Positions 52,830 to 62,535 are shown, counted from the stretch's first letter. The stretch is 64,000 nt of DNA from Mycobacterium sp. DL440 (GCF_011745145.1 NZ_CP050191.1:5658473-5722472), one strand, 5' to 3'. The notes: generated by a model from the letters alone, not told the origin. Numbers and translations are program-made.

Positions 52830-53972
52830 TCAATATCCCATGGCCCTGCCCATCAGATCCTTCATAATCTCGGTGGTGCCCGCGTAGAGACGCTGGACCC
52901 GGGAATCACGCCACAGCCTGGCCACCTCGTACTCGTTGATGTAGCCATATCCGCCGTACAGCTGGAGGCAGCGGTCGATGATCTCCCACTGGACCTCGGA
53001 GGTCCACCACTTCAGACCCGCGGCGTCCTGGTCGCTCAGGGTGCCGTCGTTGACCGAGAGCACGCACTGATCTAGGTAGGTCTGAGCGGCGTCCAGCTTG
53101 GTCTGCATCTCGGCCAGGAAATGCCGGTTGACCTGAAACTTGCCGATCGGCTGACCGAACGCGGTGCGCTCCAGGGCGTAGGCCTTGGTCAGGTCGAGGG
53201 CACGACGAGCGGCGGGCAGCGCATAACAGGCCACGCCGACCCGTTCGCTGGGCAGGTTGGAGACCAGATGGTAGAAACCGCGGTTCAGTTCGCCGACCAG
53301 ATTCTCCTTGGGCACCTTGACGTCCTCGAAGAAGAGTTCGGCGGTATCGGCGGAGTACTGGCCAATCTTGTCGAGTTTGCGGCCGCGGGAGAACCCGTCC
53401 ATGCCGTCTTCGATCATCAGCAGGCTGATGCCCTTGTGCCCCGCTGAGGGGTCGGTCTTGACGGCGGTCAGCACGAGCTTGGACAGCAGGCCGTTGCTGA
53501 TGAACGTCTTCTGGCCGTTGACCACCCAGTGGTCACCCTCGTCGCGGGCCGTGGTTTTGATGCCGGCAAGATCCGATCCGGCTGCGGGTTCGGACATCGC
53601 GATGGAACCGATGTATTCGCCGGCGATGAACTTGGGCAACCACCGTTCTTTTTGTTCTTCGGTGGTGAGTTTCTGCAGGTACGGCATCAGAATGTCGTTC
53701 TGCACGCCCAGGCCGATCCCGACCGAACCGGTACCGAACATCTCTTCGGAGATGATCTGGTTGAACCGGAAGTCCTTGACTCCAAGGCCCCCATAGCACT
53801 CGTCGAACTCCCAGCCGATCAAACCGTGCTCGCCCGCGGCCAACCAGGCTTCCCGGCTGACCTTGCCGTCGCGTTCCCATTTCTCGACATTCGGTACGCA
53901 TTCGCGCTCGAAGAACTCCCGCGCGGTTGCCCGGAAGTCATCGTGAACCTCTTCGAATATGTTGCGGCGCAT
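52830..53972 (-). CDS. Acyl-CoA dehydrogenase (homotetramer type)
   Basis: This is a 380-residue canonical FadE: N-terminal helix (IFEEVHDDFRATAREFFERECVP), FAD motif GSIAMSEPAAGSDLAGI, substrate-domain TAFGQPIGKFQVNRHFLAEMQ and catalytic Glu368 in YAGTTEIMKDLMGR. All single-chain features are present, unlike the paired FadEs. It probably dehydrogenates a chain-type acyl-CoA. It precedes, with a 23-bp gap, no further gene on its strand; upstream lies the paired FadE set 53996/54973, so all three may be one transcription unit. Confidence 0.94.
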   Translation of the reverse strand: MRRNIFEEVHDDFRATAREFFERECVPNVEKWERDGKVSREAWLAAGEHGLIGWEFDECYGGLGVKDFRFNQIISEEMFGTGSVGIGLGVQNDILMPYLQKLTTEEQKERWLPKFIAGEYIGSIAMSEPAAGSDLAGIKTTARDEGDHWVVNGQKTFISNGLLSKLVLTAVKTDPSAGHKGISLLMIEDGMDGFSRGRKLDKIGQYSADTAELFFEDVKVPKENLVGELNRGFYHLVSNLPSERVGVACYALPAARRALDLTKAYALERTAFGQPIGKFQVNRHFLAEMQTKLDAAQTYLDQCVLSVNDGTLSDQDAAGLKWWTSEVQWEIIDRCLQLYGGYGYINEYEVARLWRDSRVQRLYAGTTEIMKDLMGRAMGY

Positions 53973-53995
53973 GTAATTTCTCTCTGCTCGGCCGA

Positions 53996-54976
53996 TCAGT
54001 TGGCCCAGGTGACGACCGCGGGTAGCGCGCGACCGGGGGCATAGGTCTCGAACAGCCGGTCACCGAGGAGTGACTCAAGCTGATCGTGCGAACCGCACAA
54101 CGCGTCCGCCTGGAATCCGCGTGCGACGTAGCGGTGCAAATCGTGCTCAGCGGTCAGCCCGATCGCGCCGCATACCTGTAGGGCCACATCGCTGACCGTG
54201 CGATGTGCTCGCCCGGCGGCGGCCTTAGCGGTCACTGCCGAGAGTTGGCCGCCGTAGCGCCACGACTCACCGAGCAGTGCCCGAGCTCCGGCGAGCACCG
54301 CCGAGGCGTCGGCCAATGCGTGCCGGGGAGACTGGAACGATCCGATGGGACCGCCGAACTGTACGCGCACGCTGACGTGATCGACCGCGATGCTCAGCGC
54401 CTGCTCGGCAAGGGCCACCAGCTCGGTGGCCAGCGCCCGCTGTGCTGCCGCGAGCGCCTGGTTCCATTGCGCGGTGGCCTCGACCAGCGTGGTGGCGATC
54501 GGGCCGCTGACCCGCGTCCAGAACGTCGACGCATCAAAGGTGTCCAGCCGCTCACCGCGTAGCTTGGCGGCATCGAGCACACCGATCGACACCGAACCCG
54601 TCGGCCCCGGGACAGGGACCACCAGCCGGCCCTGCAACGGGCCCAGCACGATGCCCGAGACATGACTCTCGTCGGAGCCGGGGAGATATCCGGGCGTCAG
54701 ACCGGGCAGCAGGACGTGGTCGACAGGTCCATCGAGCAGTCCCACCAGTTCGGCCACCATGACGCGGTCAAGACAGTCGGTGAGGGCCAGCGAGCGGCCC
54801 TGGGCGCGGAACAGTAGCTCGCAGGCCTCCACCGGATACTCGGCCTCGATATCCGACCAGCCCAGGTCGGCGAGCCGCGGGCCGATCGCCACGTGCTCGG
54901 GGGTGCGCTTGCCCGCCAGCTCGTCGAAGAGCCGGAATACCGCCTCCTCGATCATGGGCCAGGATTCGTCGGTCAT
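53996..54976 (-). CDS. Acyl-CoA dehydrogenase-like partner subunit
   Basis: ATG 54976 (MTDESWPMIEEAV) overlaps the stop of the next FadE by four bases and gives 326 residues. It is a shortened ACAD fold with SVRVQFGGPIGSFQSPRHALADAS and QVCGAIGLTAEHDLHRYVARGF, but no catalytic Glu loop. As in the 44787/45857 pair, this is the partner chain of a heteromeric dehydrogenase. It is about 50 residues shorter than usual in the N-terminal domain. Confidence 0.88.
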   Translation of the reverse strand: MTDESWPMIEEAVFRLFDELAGKRTPEHVAIGPRLADLGWSDIEAEYPVEACELLFRAQGRSLALTDCLDRVMVAELVGLLDGPVDHVLLPGLTPGYLPGSDESHVSGIVLGPLQGRLVVPVPGPTGSVSIGVLDAAKLRGERLDTFDASTFWTRVSGPIATTLVEATAQWNQALAAAQRALATELVALAEQALSIAVDHVSVRVQFGGPIGSFQSPRHALADASAVLAGARALLGESWRYGGQLSAVTAKAAAGRAHRTVSDVALQVCGAIGLTAEHDLHRYVARGFQADALCGSHDQLESLLGDRLFETYAPGRALPAVVTWAN

Positions 54977-56184
54977 TTGCCTCTCTCTTTCGGGAGACCC
55001 AACAAGTGATCGGCGATGATGCCGCGCTGCACCTCGGCGGTCCCGCCCATCACCGTGGCGGCCCGCGAATACCACCACTCGGCACGCGCGGTGTTCAGCG
55101 GGGCCCCGCCGCCGCCCCCGAACCCGCCTATCAGGTGATCCCTGGTCATCTCGAGGATGAGATCGTTGACCTCTTTTTCTGCGCGGCCGAACAACAACTT
55201 GTCGATACTGCTGTCTGCGCCGACCGCCTCACCCGCGGCGAGTCGACGCACGGTGGTGGCGGTGCGGGCTTGGGCGGCCGCCACGTCGACGTAAACCCGG
55301 GCGAAGCGCTGACGTTGCGCGGTGGTCGCGCCTGCGGTGACCATGTCCTCCCGCAGCCGGCTCAGTTCGGTGAGCACCTTGTTCAGCACGGCGTAGCCGT
55401 ACATACCGCGTTCGTACTGCATGAGGTGCATCGCCACGGCCCAGCCGCCGTTGACTTCGCCCACCACCCGGTCACGGTCGACACGGACGTCGTCGAAGAA
55501 CACCTCAGCCAGTTCGCGACGGCCGCTGGCGAGCGCGATCGGACGAATCGTGACTCCCGGAGCGTCAGCGTCGACCATGATCATGGTCAGTCCGCGGTGG
55601 CGGCTCTCGGGTGCGCCGGTGCGGACAAGCACCAACAACCGGGTTGCCGTCGGCCCCTGACTGGTCCAGATCTTCTGGCCGCTGATGACGAACCCGCCCG
55701 CGCCGTCGTCGACCGCACGGGTACGCAGGGTGGCGAGGTCGCTACCGGATTCCGGCTCCGAGAAACTCTGGCCCCACCATTCGGCACCACTGAGGTAACC
55801 GGGCAGGTATTGCGCGCCCAGGTGCGGCGCGAACTTCAGCAGGGCCGGGCCGAGAGTCTCCAGCGTCCAGTGCTGGGCCGGGATCGGCAGCATCGCGTAG
55901 CCGAGTTCCTCGTAGTACACGGCCCGGTGGATTTCGTTGCCACCAAGCCCTCCTGCGGTTTCCGGCCATCCGTACCGGTTCCAGCCGTCGGCGTACAACC
56001 GGCCCATCACTGTGGCATCGTGGGCCAGACTGTCCTCGGCGCTGGTGAACGCGGCCGAGCGCCATTGATCGGCCACGTCCAGCTCACGCAGGTAACGCCG
56101 GAATTCCTGGCGGTACACCGCGACTTGGGCGACATACTCGTCGTGACGGCTGCCGGTAAAGGCGCTGTCGGCAGGGGCGGTCAA
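54973..56184 (-). CDS. Acyl-CoA dehydrogenase, catalytic partner subunit
   Basis: This 403-residue FadE has the flavin motif QSFSEPESGSDLATL and catalytic Glu384 in GGTAEVQRGIIADHLLGLP. It is paired with the 53996 gene through an ATGA overlap. The N-terminal 30 residues (DEYVAQVAVYRQEFRRYLRELDVADQW) are an extended helix common to the steroid-type FadE chains. It faces the aldehyde dehydrogenase gene across a divergent promoter that holds a shared-motif copy. Confidence 0.92.
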   Translation of the reverse strand: MTAPADSAFTGSRHDEYVAQVAVYRQEFRRYLRELDVADQWRSAAFTSAEDSLAHDATVMGRLYADGWNRYGWPETAGGLGGNEIHRAVYYEELGYAMLPIPAQHWTLETLGPALLKFAPHLGAQYLPGYLSGAEWWGQSFSEPESGSDLATLRTRAVDDGAGGFVISGQKIWTSQGPTATRLLVLVRTGAPESRHRGLTMIMVDADAPGVTIRPIALASGRRELAEVFFDDVRVDRDRVVGEVNGGWAVAMHLMQYERGMYGYAVLNKVLTELSRLREDMVTAGATTAQRQRFARVYVDVAAAQARTATTVRRLAAGEAVGADSSIDKLLFGRAEKEVNDLILEMTRDHLIGGFGGGGGAPLNTARAEWWYSRAATVMGGTAEVQRGIIADHLLGLPKERGK

Positions 56185-56227
56185 CCGGTACCCCCTTCAT
56201 GGGCTTGGAGATCCAACCTTGAAGTTG

Positions 56228-56243
56228 AATCCGCTAAACAATT
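56228..56243 (-). promoter_or_regulatory. Shared 16-bp motif in the FadE/aldehyde dehydrogenase divergent promoter
   Basis: AATTGTTTAGCGGATT on the minus strand; 11 of 16 identical to the copy at 52748-52763. It lies 44 bp from the FadE start and 54 bp from the aldehyde dehydrogenase start. Confidence 0.45.
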
Positions 56244-56297
56244 ATCTATAAAGGGCTACACTAGCGCACGCCAACACTTCCTGGAGAGGGACTGCCA

Positions 56298-57794
56298 ATG
56301 ACGGCTTCACCGATCGCCGCCGCCACCGTCAACTTCAACCCCGAGACCCGGCTGTTCATCGACGGCCAATTGTGCGACGCGACTGCCGGTCGTACCGCCG
56401 AGAACATCAACCCCGCGACCGAGGAGGTACTCGGTCGCACCCCCGACGCGGGTTCCGTCGACATGGAGCAGGCGATCGCGGCGGCCCGGCGGGCGTTCGA
56501 CACCACCGACTGGTCGACCAACCATGAGTTCCGCCAACGTTGTCTGATGCAGTTGCACGACGCGCTGCAGGAGGATAAAGAGGACATGCGCGCCGAGTTG
56601 GTCGCCGAGGCAGGCGCGCCGCTGGGAATGACCCACATTGCGCAGCTGGAGTGGCCGCTGGCCGACGCGATCCGGTGGCCGGCGCAGCACATCTCGGACT
56701 TTGCCTGGGAACGCCAGCTCGACGAGGCAGCCCTGATGGGCGCGCCGTACAACCGCGTTGTGGTCAAGGAGGCGATGGGCGTAGTCGCCGCCATCACGCC
56801 CTGGAACTTCCCGTTCGAGATCATCAGCAACAAAATCGGCCAGATCCTGGCCACCGGCAACACCATGGTGCTCAAACCGGCGATCGAAACCCCCTGGAAC
56901 GCCCTGCGCTGGGGCCGCATCATCGCCGAGAAGACCGATATTCCAGCCGGAGTCGTCAACATCGTGCCTACCTCCGATAACGACGTTGCCCGCCCCCTGT
57001 TGACCGACCCTCGGGTGGACATGGTCTCGTTTACCGGTTCGACTGCGGTCGGGGAGCTGATTGCGCGGCTGAGTGCCGCGACCATGAAACGCAACTTGAT
57101 GGAGCTCGGCGGCAAGTCGGCGTACCTGCTGCTCGATGACGCAGATCTGGCCTCGACCGTGCCCGGCTGCATCGGGGCGCTCATGCACTCAGGCCAAGGT
57201 TGCGCCCTGACCACCCGGATGTTGGTGCCGCGCAAGCACTACGAGGCCGCTGTGGAGATGGCTACCGCGACGTTCGCCTCGGTAACCGTCGGCGACCCCA
57301 GCGACCCGGCCAACTTCTGCGGCCCGCTGGTATCGGCCAAGCAGCGCGACCGGGTGCTGGGCTACATCCAGGTGGCCCAAGACCAGGGCGCTCGGGTGAC
57401 CGTCGGTGGCGGCAAGCCCCAAGGCTTGGACCGCGGATACTTCATCGCACCAACGATTCTCGCCGATGTCAGCCCGGAGCACCGGGTGTTCCAGGAGGAG
57501 ATCTTCGGCCCGGTCATCACCATCACGCCGTACGACGGTGGCGATGATGGTGCGGTCGAGATGGCCAACAACTCGATGTATGGACTGGCCGGGGCCGTGC
57601 TGGGCTCCAACGAGCGCGCAATGGCCGTGGCCCGCCGGATCCGCAGCGGATCGGTGAACGTCAACGGTGCCATCTTCTACGGCGCCGATGCGCCGTTCGG
57701 CGGCTACAAGATGAGCGGCGTCGGACGGCAGAACGGCGTCGAGGGGTTCGAACAGCATCTGCAGACGAAGGTCATCGCGTACACGCCTGCGTAG
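56298..57794 (+). CDS. Aldehyde dehydrogenase (NAD(P)-dependent)
   Basis: This 498-residue ALDH has Asn170 in PWNFP, the catalytic Glu269 in ELGGKSA and nucleophile Cys302 in GQGCALTTR. The C-terminal motifs EEIFGPVITITPYD and FGGYKMSGVGRQNG are present. It oxidises an aldehyde to the acid, which could then be CoA-activated by a CoA-transferase or ligase. First gene to the right of the motif-bearing promoter; the next gene is 145 bp on. The substrate is unknown. Confidence 0.95.
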   Translation: MTASPIAAATVNFNPETRLFIDGQLCDATAGRTAENINPATEEVLGRTPDAGSVDMEQAIAAARRAFDTTDWSTNHEFRQRCLMQLHDALQEDKEDMRAELVAEAGAPLGMTHIAQLEWPLADAIRWPAQHISDFAWERQLDEAALMGAPYNRVVVKEAMGVVAAITPWNFPFEIISNKIGQILATGNTMVLKPAIETPWNALRWGRIIAEKTDIPAGVVNIVPTSDNDVARPLLTDPRVDMVSFTGSTAVGELIARLSAATMKRNLMELGGKSAYLLLDDADLASTVPGCIGALMHSGQGCALTTRMLVPRKHYEAAVEMATATFASVTVGDPSDPANFCGPLVSAKQRDRVLGYIQVAQDQGARVTVGGGKPQGLDRGYFIAPTILADVSPEHRVFQEEIFGPVITITPYDGGDDGAVEMANNSMYGLAGAVLGSNERAMAVARRIRSGSVNVNGAIFYGADAPFGGYKMSGVGRQNGVEGFEQHLQTKVIAYTPA

Positions 57795-57939
57795 GCGGTC
57801 GCGGCTCGTGATGTCTGGCATTTGTGTCATGTACACATGAGGCAAAATCAACGCTTTATCTGGTGACTACTCTTCTCTTCCGGCATCGACTGAGCTACGC
57901 TTCTGACAGTTATGTTCACTAATTGAAAGGCGATCGCCG

Positions 57940-58728
57940 GTGGATCTGAATGTCCGCGACAAGGCATATGCCCTCGTCGGAGGTACGGCCGGGATGGGCT
58001 TGGCCGGTGCCAAGGTGTTGGCCGCAGACGGGGCCGCCGTGGCAGTGATCGGCCGCGACGAGACGAGGGCCAAAGCGGCCGTCGACGTTCTCATCGAAGC
58101 GGGCGCGTCGGCGGCGTACGCCGTCACCGCCGACGTGAGCAAGCCGGGTGCGGCCGTCGATGCGGTTACCGACGCGGTGAAACTGCTGGGACGTCTAGAT
58201 GGCATCGCCATCACCATGGGTACCGCCGGAATGATGCCGATCGACTCCGGCGACGACGCGTGGGACGCGGCGTTCCGTGACGTGCTGCTCGCGACGACAC
58301 GAAGTGTCCAGGCCGCAATCCCACATCTGGTCAAGACGAAGGGGGCGGTCGTCACCACGTCCGCCTACTCGTCGAGAGCACCGCATGAACCCCGCCTGCC
58401 GTATGCCAGCCTGAAGGCCGCAGTGGCGACATTCACCCGCGGTATTGCCCGCACGTACGGCAAGGACGGGATCCGGGCCAACTCCATTGCGCCCGGTGCG
58501 GTGGAAACCGATGCGCTGCACGCTATTCGCGGCTACATCGCGGAGAACAAGGGGTATCCCTACGAAGAGGCGTTGGAGCGGGCCCTTGTCGAGGACTTCG
58601 GATTCGACGCGGCACTGGCCCGGCCCGGCCAGCCTGATGAGATCGGGGCACTCATCGCGGTCCTGCTGTCGGATCGGTGCGGATTCGTGACAGGCCAGAC
58701 CATCTATGCCGATGGAGGGGCGCCGTAG
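57940..58728 (+). CDS. Short-chain dehydrogenase/reductase
   Basis: This is a 262-residue SDR starting at GTG 57940. The Rossmann motif is GGTAGMG (14-20), with Ser141, Tyr155 and Lys159 (YASLK), intact. It ends FVTGQTIYADGGAP. It is probably an alcohol dehydrogenase or ketoreductase in the pathway. It is followed within 3 bp by the SnoaL-like gene, then a CoA-transferase and a VOC protein, forming one operon to 61499. Confidence 0.9.
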   Translation: MDLNVRDKAYALVGGTAGMGLAGAKVLAADGAAVAVIGRDETRAKAAVDVLIEAGASAAYAVTADVSKPGAAVDAVTDAVKLLGRLDGIAITMGTAGMMPIDSGDDAWDAAFRDVLLATTRSVQAAIPHLVKTKGAVVTTSAYSSRAPHEPRLPYASLKAAVATFTRGIARTYGKDGIRANSIAPGAVETDALHAIRGYIAENKGYPYEEALERALVEDFGFDAALARPGQPDEIGALIAVLLSDRCGFVTGQTIYADGGAP

Positions 58729-58730
58729 CC

Positions 58731-59312
58731 ATGACAGACCGTGCAGAGGTCGAACACGAATTCCGGCATTACTACCTGACCGGTCCCGTAATGGAGGACT
58801 GGGTAGGTTGGGCGAACCTGTTCACCGACGACGCACCGTACTTCGATCACTTCTACGGAACGTTCGTCGGCCCCAAGGAGATTGCGCCGTACCTCGAAGG
58901 GACCATGGGGGCGTCCCCCATGGTGTACACAGTCCTGAAGTGGTACGTCATCGACGGTGACAGGGTGGTGTACGAGTGCCTCAACCGAGCCGATAACCCC
59001 GAGCCGGGAGCTCCGCCGATCGATTTCCCGTCTTATCAGATCGTCGACTACGCCGGTGACGGGAAGTGGAGTCGCGAAGAGGACATCTGGATTGTGGGCG
59101 AGATGAAGGATTTCGCCCGCCGCTACACCGACGCGGAGCGCGACTTCCCGCAGACCCTCGAGGACAAACTGAGTCGGGCCGACTGGGGGCCCTGGGTCGA
59201 CTGGGCGCGTCCTCAGCCCGGCCACCAGGCCCGCCCGTCGTGGTACGGCAAGCCCGATTTCGTGCCGTTCCGGAGTATCCGTGACATCCAATTCGGCATC
59301 CGTTCCCACTGA
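58731..59312 (+). CDS. SnoaL/NTF2-like protein
   Basis: This 193-residue protein starts with ATG 58731 after the SDR stop. NTF2-like fold pattern: an N-terminal helix EHEFRHYYLTGPVMEDWVGWANLFTDDAPYFDHFYG, GPKEIAPYLEGT and a central sheet (VIDGDRVVYECLNRADNPEPG, FPSYQIVDYAGDGKWSREEDIWIVGEM). Relatives include cyclases, isomerases such as ketosteroid isomerase, and binding proteins. His/Asp/Trp positions cannot be assigned to a reaction. Operon position between SDR and CoA-transferase suggests an isomerase or cyclase-type step. Confidence 0.8.
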   Translation: MTDRAEVEHEFRHYYLTGPVMEDWVGWANLFTDDAPYFDHFYGTFVGPKEIAPYLEGTMGASPMVYTVLKWYVIDGDRVVYECLNRADNPEPGAPPIDFPSYQIVDYAGDGKWSREEDIWIVGEMKDFARRYTDAERDFPQTLEDKLSRADWGPWVDWARPQPGHQARPSWYGKPDFVPFRSIRDIQFGIRSH

Positions 59313-59343
59313 CCACCCGCCCCTGATCTGAAGCGAGGAATCA

Positions 59344-60555
59344 ATGACCGACATTCTCAATGGGATCCGAGTTGTCGAGCTGGCGGCTTGGACGTTCGTA
59401 CCGGCCGCAGGCGCCGTCCTCGCCGACTGGGGAGCCGATGTCATCAAGATCGAACACCCCGAGACCGGAGATCCGCAGCGGGGGCTGATCAGCTCTGGAA
59501 TCGTCACCGGCGCAGGGGGAGTGAATCACTTCATCGAGCAGCCCAACCGCGGGAAGCGCAGCATCGGATTGGATACGTCCACACCTGAGGGCCTGGAACT
59601 GCTGATGAAGCTGATCGAGACTGCTGACGTGTTTGTCACGAACCTGCTGCCGGATTCGCGGCAGCGCATGGGAATTGACGTAGACCAGGTCCGGGCCCGG
59701 AACCCCAAGATCATCTACGCCCGGGGCCATGGCTACGGAACCAAGGGGGACCAGGCTTCACAGGGCGGGTTTGATCTCGCGGCCTACTGGGCACGCGGCG
59801 GCATCGGCGACGCGTACTCCGACGGCGCCGGTTCCTATCCGCCGATACAACGGCCGGCCTTTGGCGACTCATACGGCGGCCTGGCGATTGCCGGTGGTAT
59901 CGCCGCGGCATTGGTCAAGCGGGAGCGCACCGGTGAACCTTCGGTCGTTGATGTGTCGCTGCTGAATGCCGCGATCTGGCAGCTCGGTCCGGACATCGTC
60001 GGTTCAGGTGTCACCGGCCAGGACATTCCGAAGTTCAACCTGGACGAGATGCCCAACCCGATCGCCAGCATCTACAAGACCCGTGACAATCGGTTCATCG
60101 CGTTCGTACTGCTGCAGGCGGATCGATTCTGGTCGGACTTCTGCGCCCGGCTCGGTCGGCCTGACCTGATCGACGATGACCGGTTCTCCAGTGCTGCAGT
60201 GAGATTCGGCAACCGCGTCGAATGCATCGCCGAGTTGCGGCGAAGCTTCGAATCCGAGGATCTGCCGCATTGGGAGAAGGCTTTTGCGGGATTCGATGGT
60301 GTGTGGGATGTGATGCGTACCGCTCGCGAGGTGCACGAGGACCCGCAGGTGATCGCGAACGGCTACCTACCCCGCGCAACGGACGTGAACGGCAACGAGT
60401 TCGCGTTGGCGGCCAGCCCGGTGCAGTTCGACGAGGCGGCATTGAACCTGACCTGTGCGCCAGGGCATGGCGAGCACACCGACGCTCTGCTCTCCGAGCT
60501 CGGTTTCAGCGAGGACGAGATCATCGACTTCAAGATCAACTCGGTGGTCCTTTAG
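59344..60555 (+). CDS. Class III (CaiB/BaiF) CoA-transferase
   Basis: This 403-residue protein is homologous from end to end to the 17901-19130 enzyme: NGIRVVELAAWTFVPAAGAVLADWGADVIKIEHP at the N-terminus, QPNRGKRSIGLD, and catalytic Asp144 in GGFDLAAYWARGG. It probably moves CoA to an acid intermediate, giving the cluster an ATP-independent activation step; no acyl-CoA ligase is encoded in this window. Its stop overlaps the GTG of the VOC gene. Confidence 0.94.
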   Translation: MTDILNGIRVVELAAWTFVPAAGAVLADWGADVIKIEHPETGDPQRGLISSGIVTGAGGVNHFIEQPNRGKRSIGLDTSTPEGLELLMKLIETADVFVTNLLPDSRQRMGIDVDQVRARNPKIIYARGHGYGTKGDQASQGGFDLAAYWARGGIGDAYSDGAGSYPPIQRPAFGDSYGGLAIAGGIAAALVKRERTGEPSVVDVSLLNAAIWQLGPDIVGSGVTGQDIPKFNLDEMPNPIASIYKTRDNRFIAFVLLQADRFWSDFCARLGRPDLIDDDRFSSAAVRFGNRVECIAELRRSFESEDLPHWEKAFAGFDGVWDVMRTAREVHEDPQVIANGYLPRATDVNGNEFALAASPVQFDEAALNLTCAPGHGEHTDALLSELGFSEDEIIDFKINSVVL

Positions 60556-61499
60556 TGGCAGCCGATGTTCTGGCCCGGCGTTTTCTGCACGTCAACCTGA
60601 ACTGTGCTTCGTTGGACGCGACCGAGCGGATCTATTCCGAGGTCCTCGGCCTGAAGGCGCGGATGCGGACCGATCCGGCGGTACCCACGGACGGGACGAT
60701 CCTCGGTCTGGACGGTGAAACCGTTTGTGCCACTTCGTTCCTCTATGATGCCCGCGGCGGCCGTGGGGGATGCGCATTGGAGGCCATCGAGTACTTCTCG
60801 CCGGCGTTGGGTCGGGATACAGGCACCGATCCGTTCCGGCCTGGGATTCGAGCCGCACAGTTAGGCGTGGCGAACGTCGACAATGTGGCCTCGCAGCTTC
60901 GTGATGCCGGGTTATCGGTGGGCGAGCGGGTCGACCGTCTGCTCGGTGGCGGCAAAACGGTGCTCGCGATCGATCTGGACGGAGTGGTGATCGAGTTGAC
61001 CGAACTACCTGCCGGCGCCGATGCGTCGACCGGTGGGTTGTTCAACGGCGTCAGGATCGCGGCGATCGACGCGGCGGCCACCGGCGAGTTCCTCACCGCC
61101 ATCGGGTTTGACGAAGTCGACGCGCCAAAGACAATACCGGTGACCGGTGCTCAACTGACTCCGGGGGGAACCGGTGAAACAGACTGTGTGGTCGCCCGTT
61201 ACACGCTCGCCGAGGACGGGCATCAGTTCGCCCTCGTTGTGGTCCAGCATCCGGCGACCAGTCCGGCACCGGTACCGTGGGGCGGCAATCGTCAGGGGCT
61301 GTACCGCTGCGCGTTGCGGGTGGAGAACGTCCATGACGCGCTGGCCGCCGTGCCCGATTCGGTTGAGCGCATGGGTGATCCGGTGTGGTGTCCGCTGCCC
61401 GGAACGAAGATCGAGGGATTGCACATCGCGTTCCTGCGCTCACCAGACGGTGTGGTCTTCGAGTTCGTCGAGCGCCCGCTCGCCTACTTCAGCCGCTAG
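60555..61499 (+). CDS. Two-domain VOC/glyoxalase-superfamily protein
   Basis: GTG 60555 shares a base with the preceding stop; the product has 314 residues. Two tandem vicinal-oxygen-chelate units are seen: RRFLHVNLNCASLDATERIYSEVLGLKARM with ALEAIEYF, then GVRIAAIDAAATGEFLTAIGFDEVD with GLYRCALRVENVHDALAAVP and FEFVERP. His12 and several Glu/His could bind a metal, as in extradiol dioxygenases or methylmalonyl-CoA epimerase-type enzymes, though the full set is not clear. It may isomerise or oxidise a pathway intermediate. Last intact gene of the 57940 operon. Confidence 0.85.
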   Translation: MAADVLARRFLHVNLNCASLDATERIYSEVLGLKARMRTDPAVPTDGTILGLDGETVCATSFLYDARGGRGGCALEAIEYFSPALGRDTGTDPFRPGIRAAQLGVANVDNVASQLRDAGLSVGERVDRLLGGGKTVLAIDLDGVVIELTELPAGADASTGGLFNGVRIAAIDAAATGEFLTAIGFDEVDAPKTIPVTGAQLTPGGTGETDCVVARYTLAEDGHQFALVVVQHPATSPAPVPWGGNRQGLYRCALRVENVHDALAAVPDSVERMGDPVWCPLPGTKIEGLHIAFLRSPDGVVFEFVERPLAYFSR

Positions 61500-61535
61500 C
61501 CACGCCGTTGAAAGCGGTGTGAGGACGGGATCGAT

Positions 61536-62358
61536 ATGGAACAACTGGCAGGTAAGGTTGCGTTGGTTACCGGCGCGGCACGGGGGCCAAGGACGCAGCC
61601 ACGCCGTGGCGCTGGCCGAAGAAGGCGCCGACATCATCGCGGTCGATATCGCGGCAGACGTCGACTCGATTCCGTACCCGCTCGGAACCAAAGAGGATCT
61701 CGACGAGACCGTCCGGCTCGTTCAGAATGCGGGCCGACGCGTCGCAACCTACGTCTGCGATGTTCGCCACCTCGCCGATCTACAGAACAGCGTGCAGTCG
61801 GGGATTGCCGAGCTTGGCGACATCGACATCGTGGTGGCCAATGCCGGTGTGGTCGCGACCGGACGAACCGACCCGTTCGACGAGCAGGTCTATCGGGATA
61901 TCGTCGAAACCAACCTCTTTGGCGCCTGGAATACCATCGTCGCGACTGTGCCTTCGATCATCCGTAAGGGCCAAGGTGGTTCGATCATCTTGACGAGTTC
62001 GACGCAAGGCTTGGTCGGTCGCGGGGGCGACGGGTCGGCGGCCGCGTTCGGCTACGCCTCATCCAAACATGGTGTCGTGGGTCTGATGCGGTCGGCCGCA
62101 CATGCATACGCCGAGCACAACATTCGGGTCAACACAATCCATCCCACCGGGGTGGCTACTCCCATGGTGCTCAACGAACACATGGGCCAGGTGTTCCAGG
62201 AGAATCCGTCGGTGCCAAAGCTCGCGACCAACCTGCTGCCGGTTCCGTTCATCGAGGCCCAGGATGTCACCAACGTCGTGGTGTGGCTGGCCAGCGACAA
62301 GGCTCGGTACATCACGGGAGCCACTCTTGCGGTGGACGCCGGCTTCACCGCCCTGTAG
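61536..62358 (+). pseudogene. Mycofactocin-type SDR broken by a single-base frameshift
   Basis: ATG 61536 opens MEQLAGKVALVTGAARG; a run of five G at 61582-61586 (four expected) shifts the frame. The rest of the protein continues in the next frame to 62358 with GRSHAVALAEEGADI, the insertion IPYPLGTKEDLDETVRLVQ, the Ser/Tyr region (GYASSKHGVV) and the C-terminal ITGATLAVDAGF. Joined, it would be a normal mycofactocin-coupled SDR of about 274 residues, close in type to the 42036 enzyme. A genuine pseudogene, a homopolymer sequencing error or slippage-based variation are all possible. Confidence 0.9.
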
Positions 62359-62535
62359 AGCGGTGAACGCACCGCGTGTTGCCGAACCCCTGCACCGCCA
62401 TCGCCGGGCCTTTCTCGCCTGCCGAGGGGGACCTCCTGACACCGCCGCGTGATCGAACGGCCTGCTGTCCCCATTTTTGAGATGACGCAGACGTTTAAAC
62501 CAACTATGACAGCGAACTGACAAAGGAGTGTAGCG

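Noticed and set aside
57827..57840. TCATGT-AC-ACATGA dyad after the aldehyde dehydrogenase
   Set aside because: Short, single copy, no similarity to the shared motif and about 100 bp from the next start; may be chance.
57895..57935. Possible shared-motif copy before the 57940 SDR
   Set aside because: AGTTATGTTCACTAATT fits only with an inserted base.
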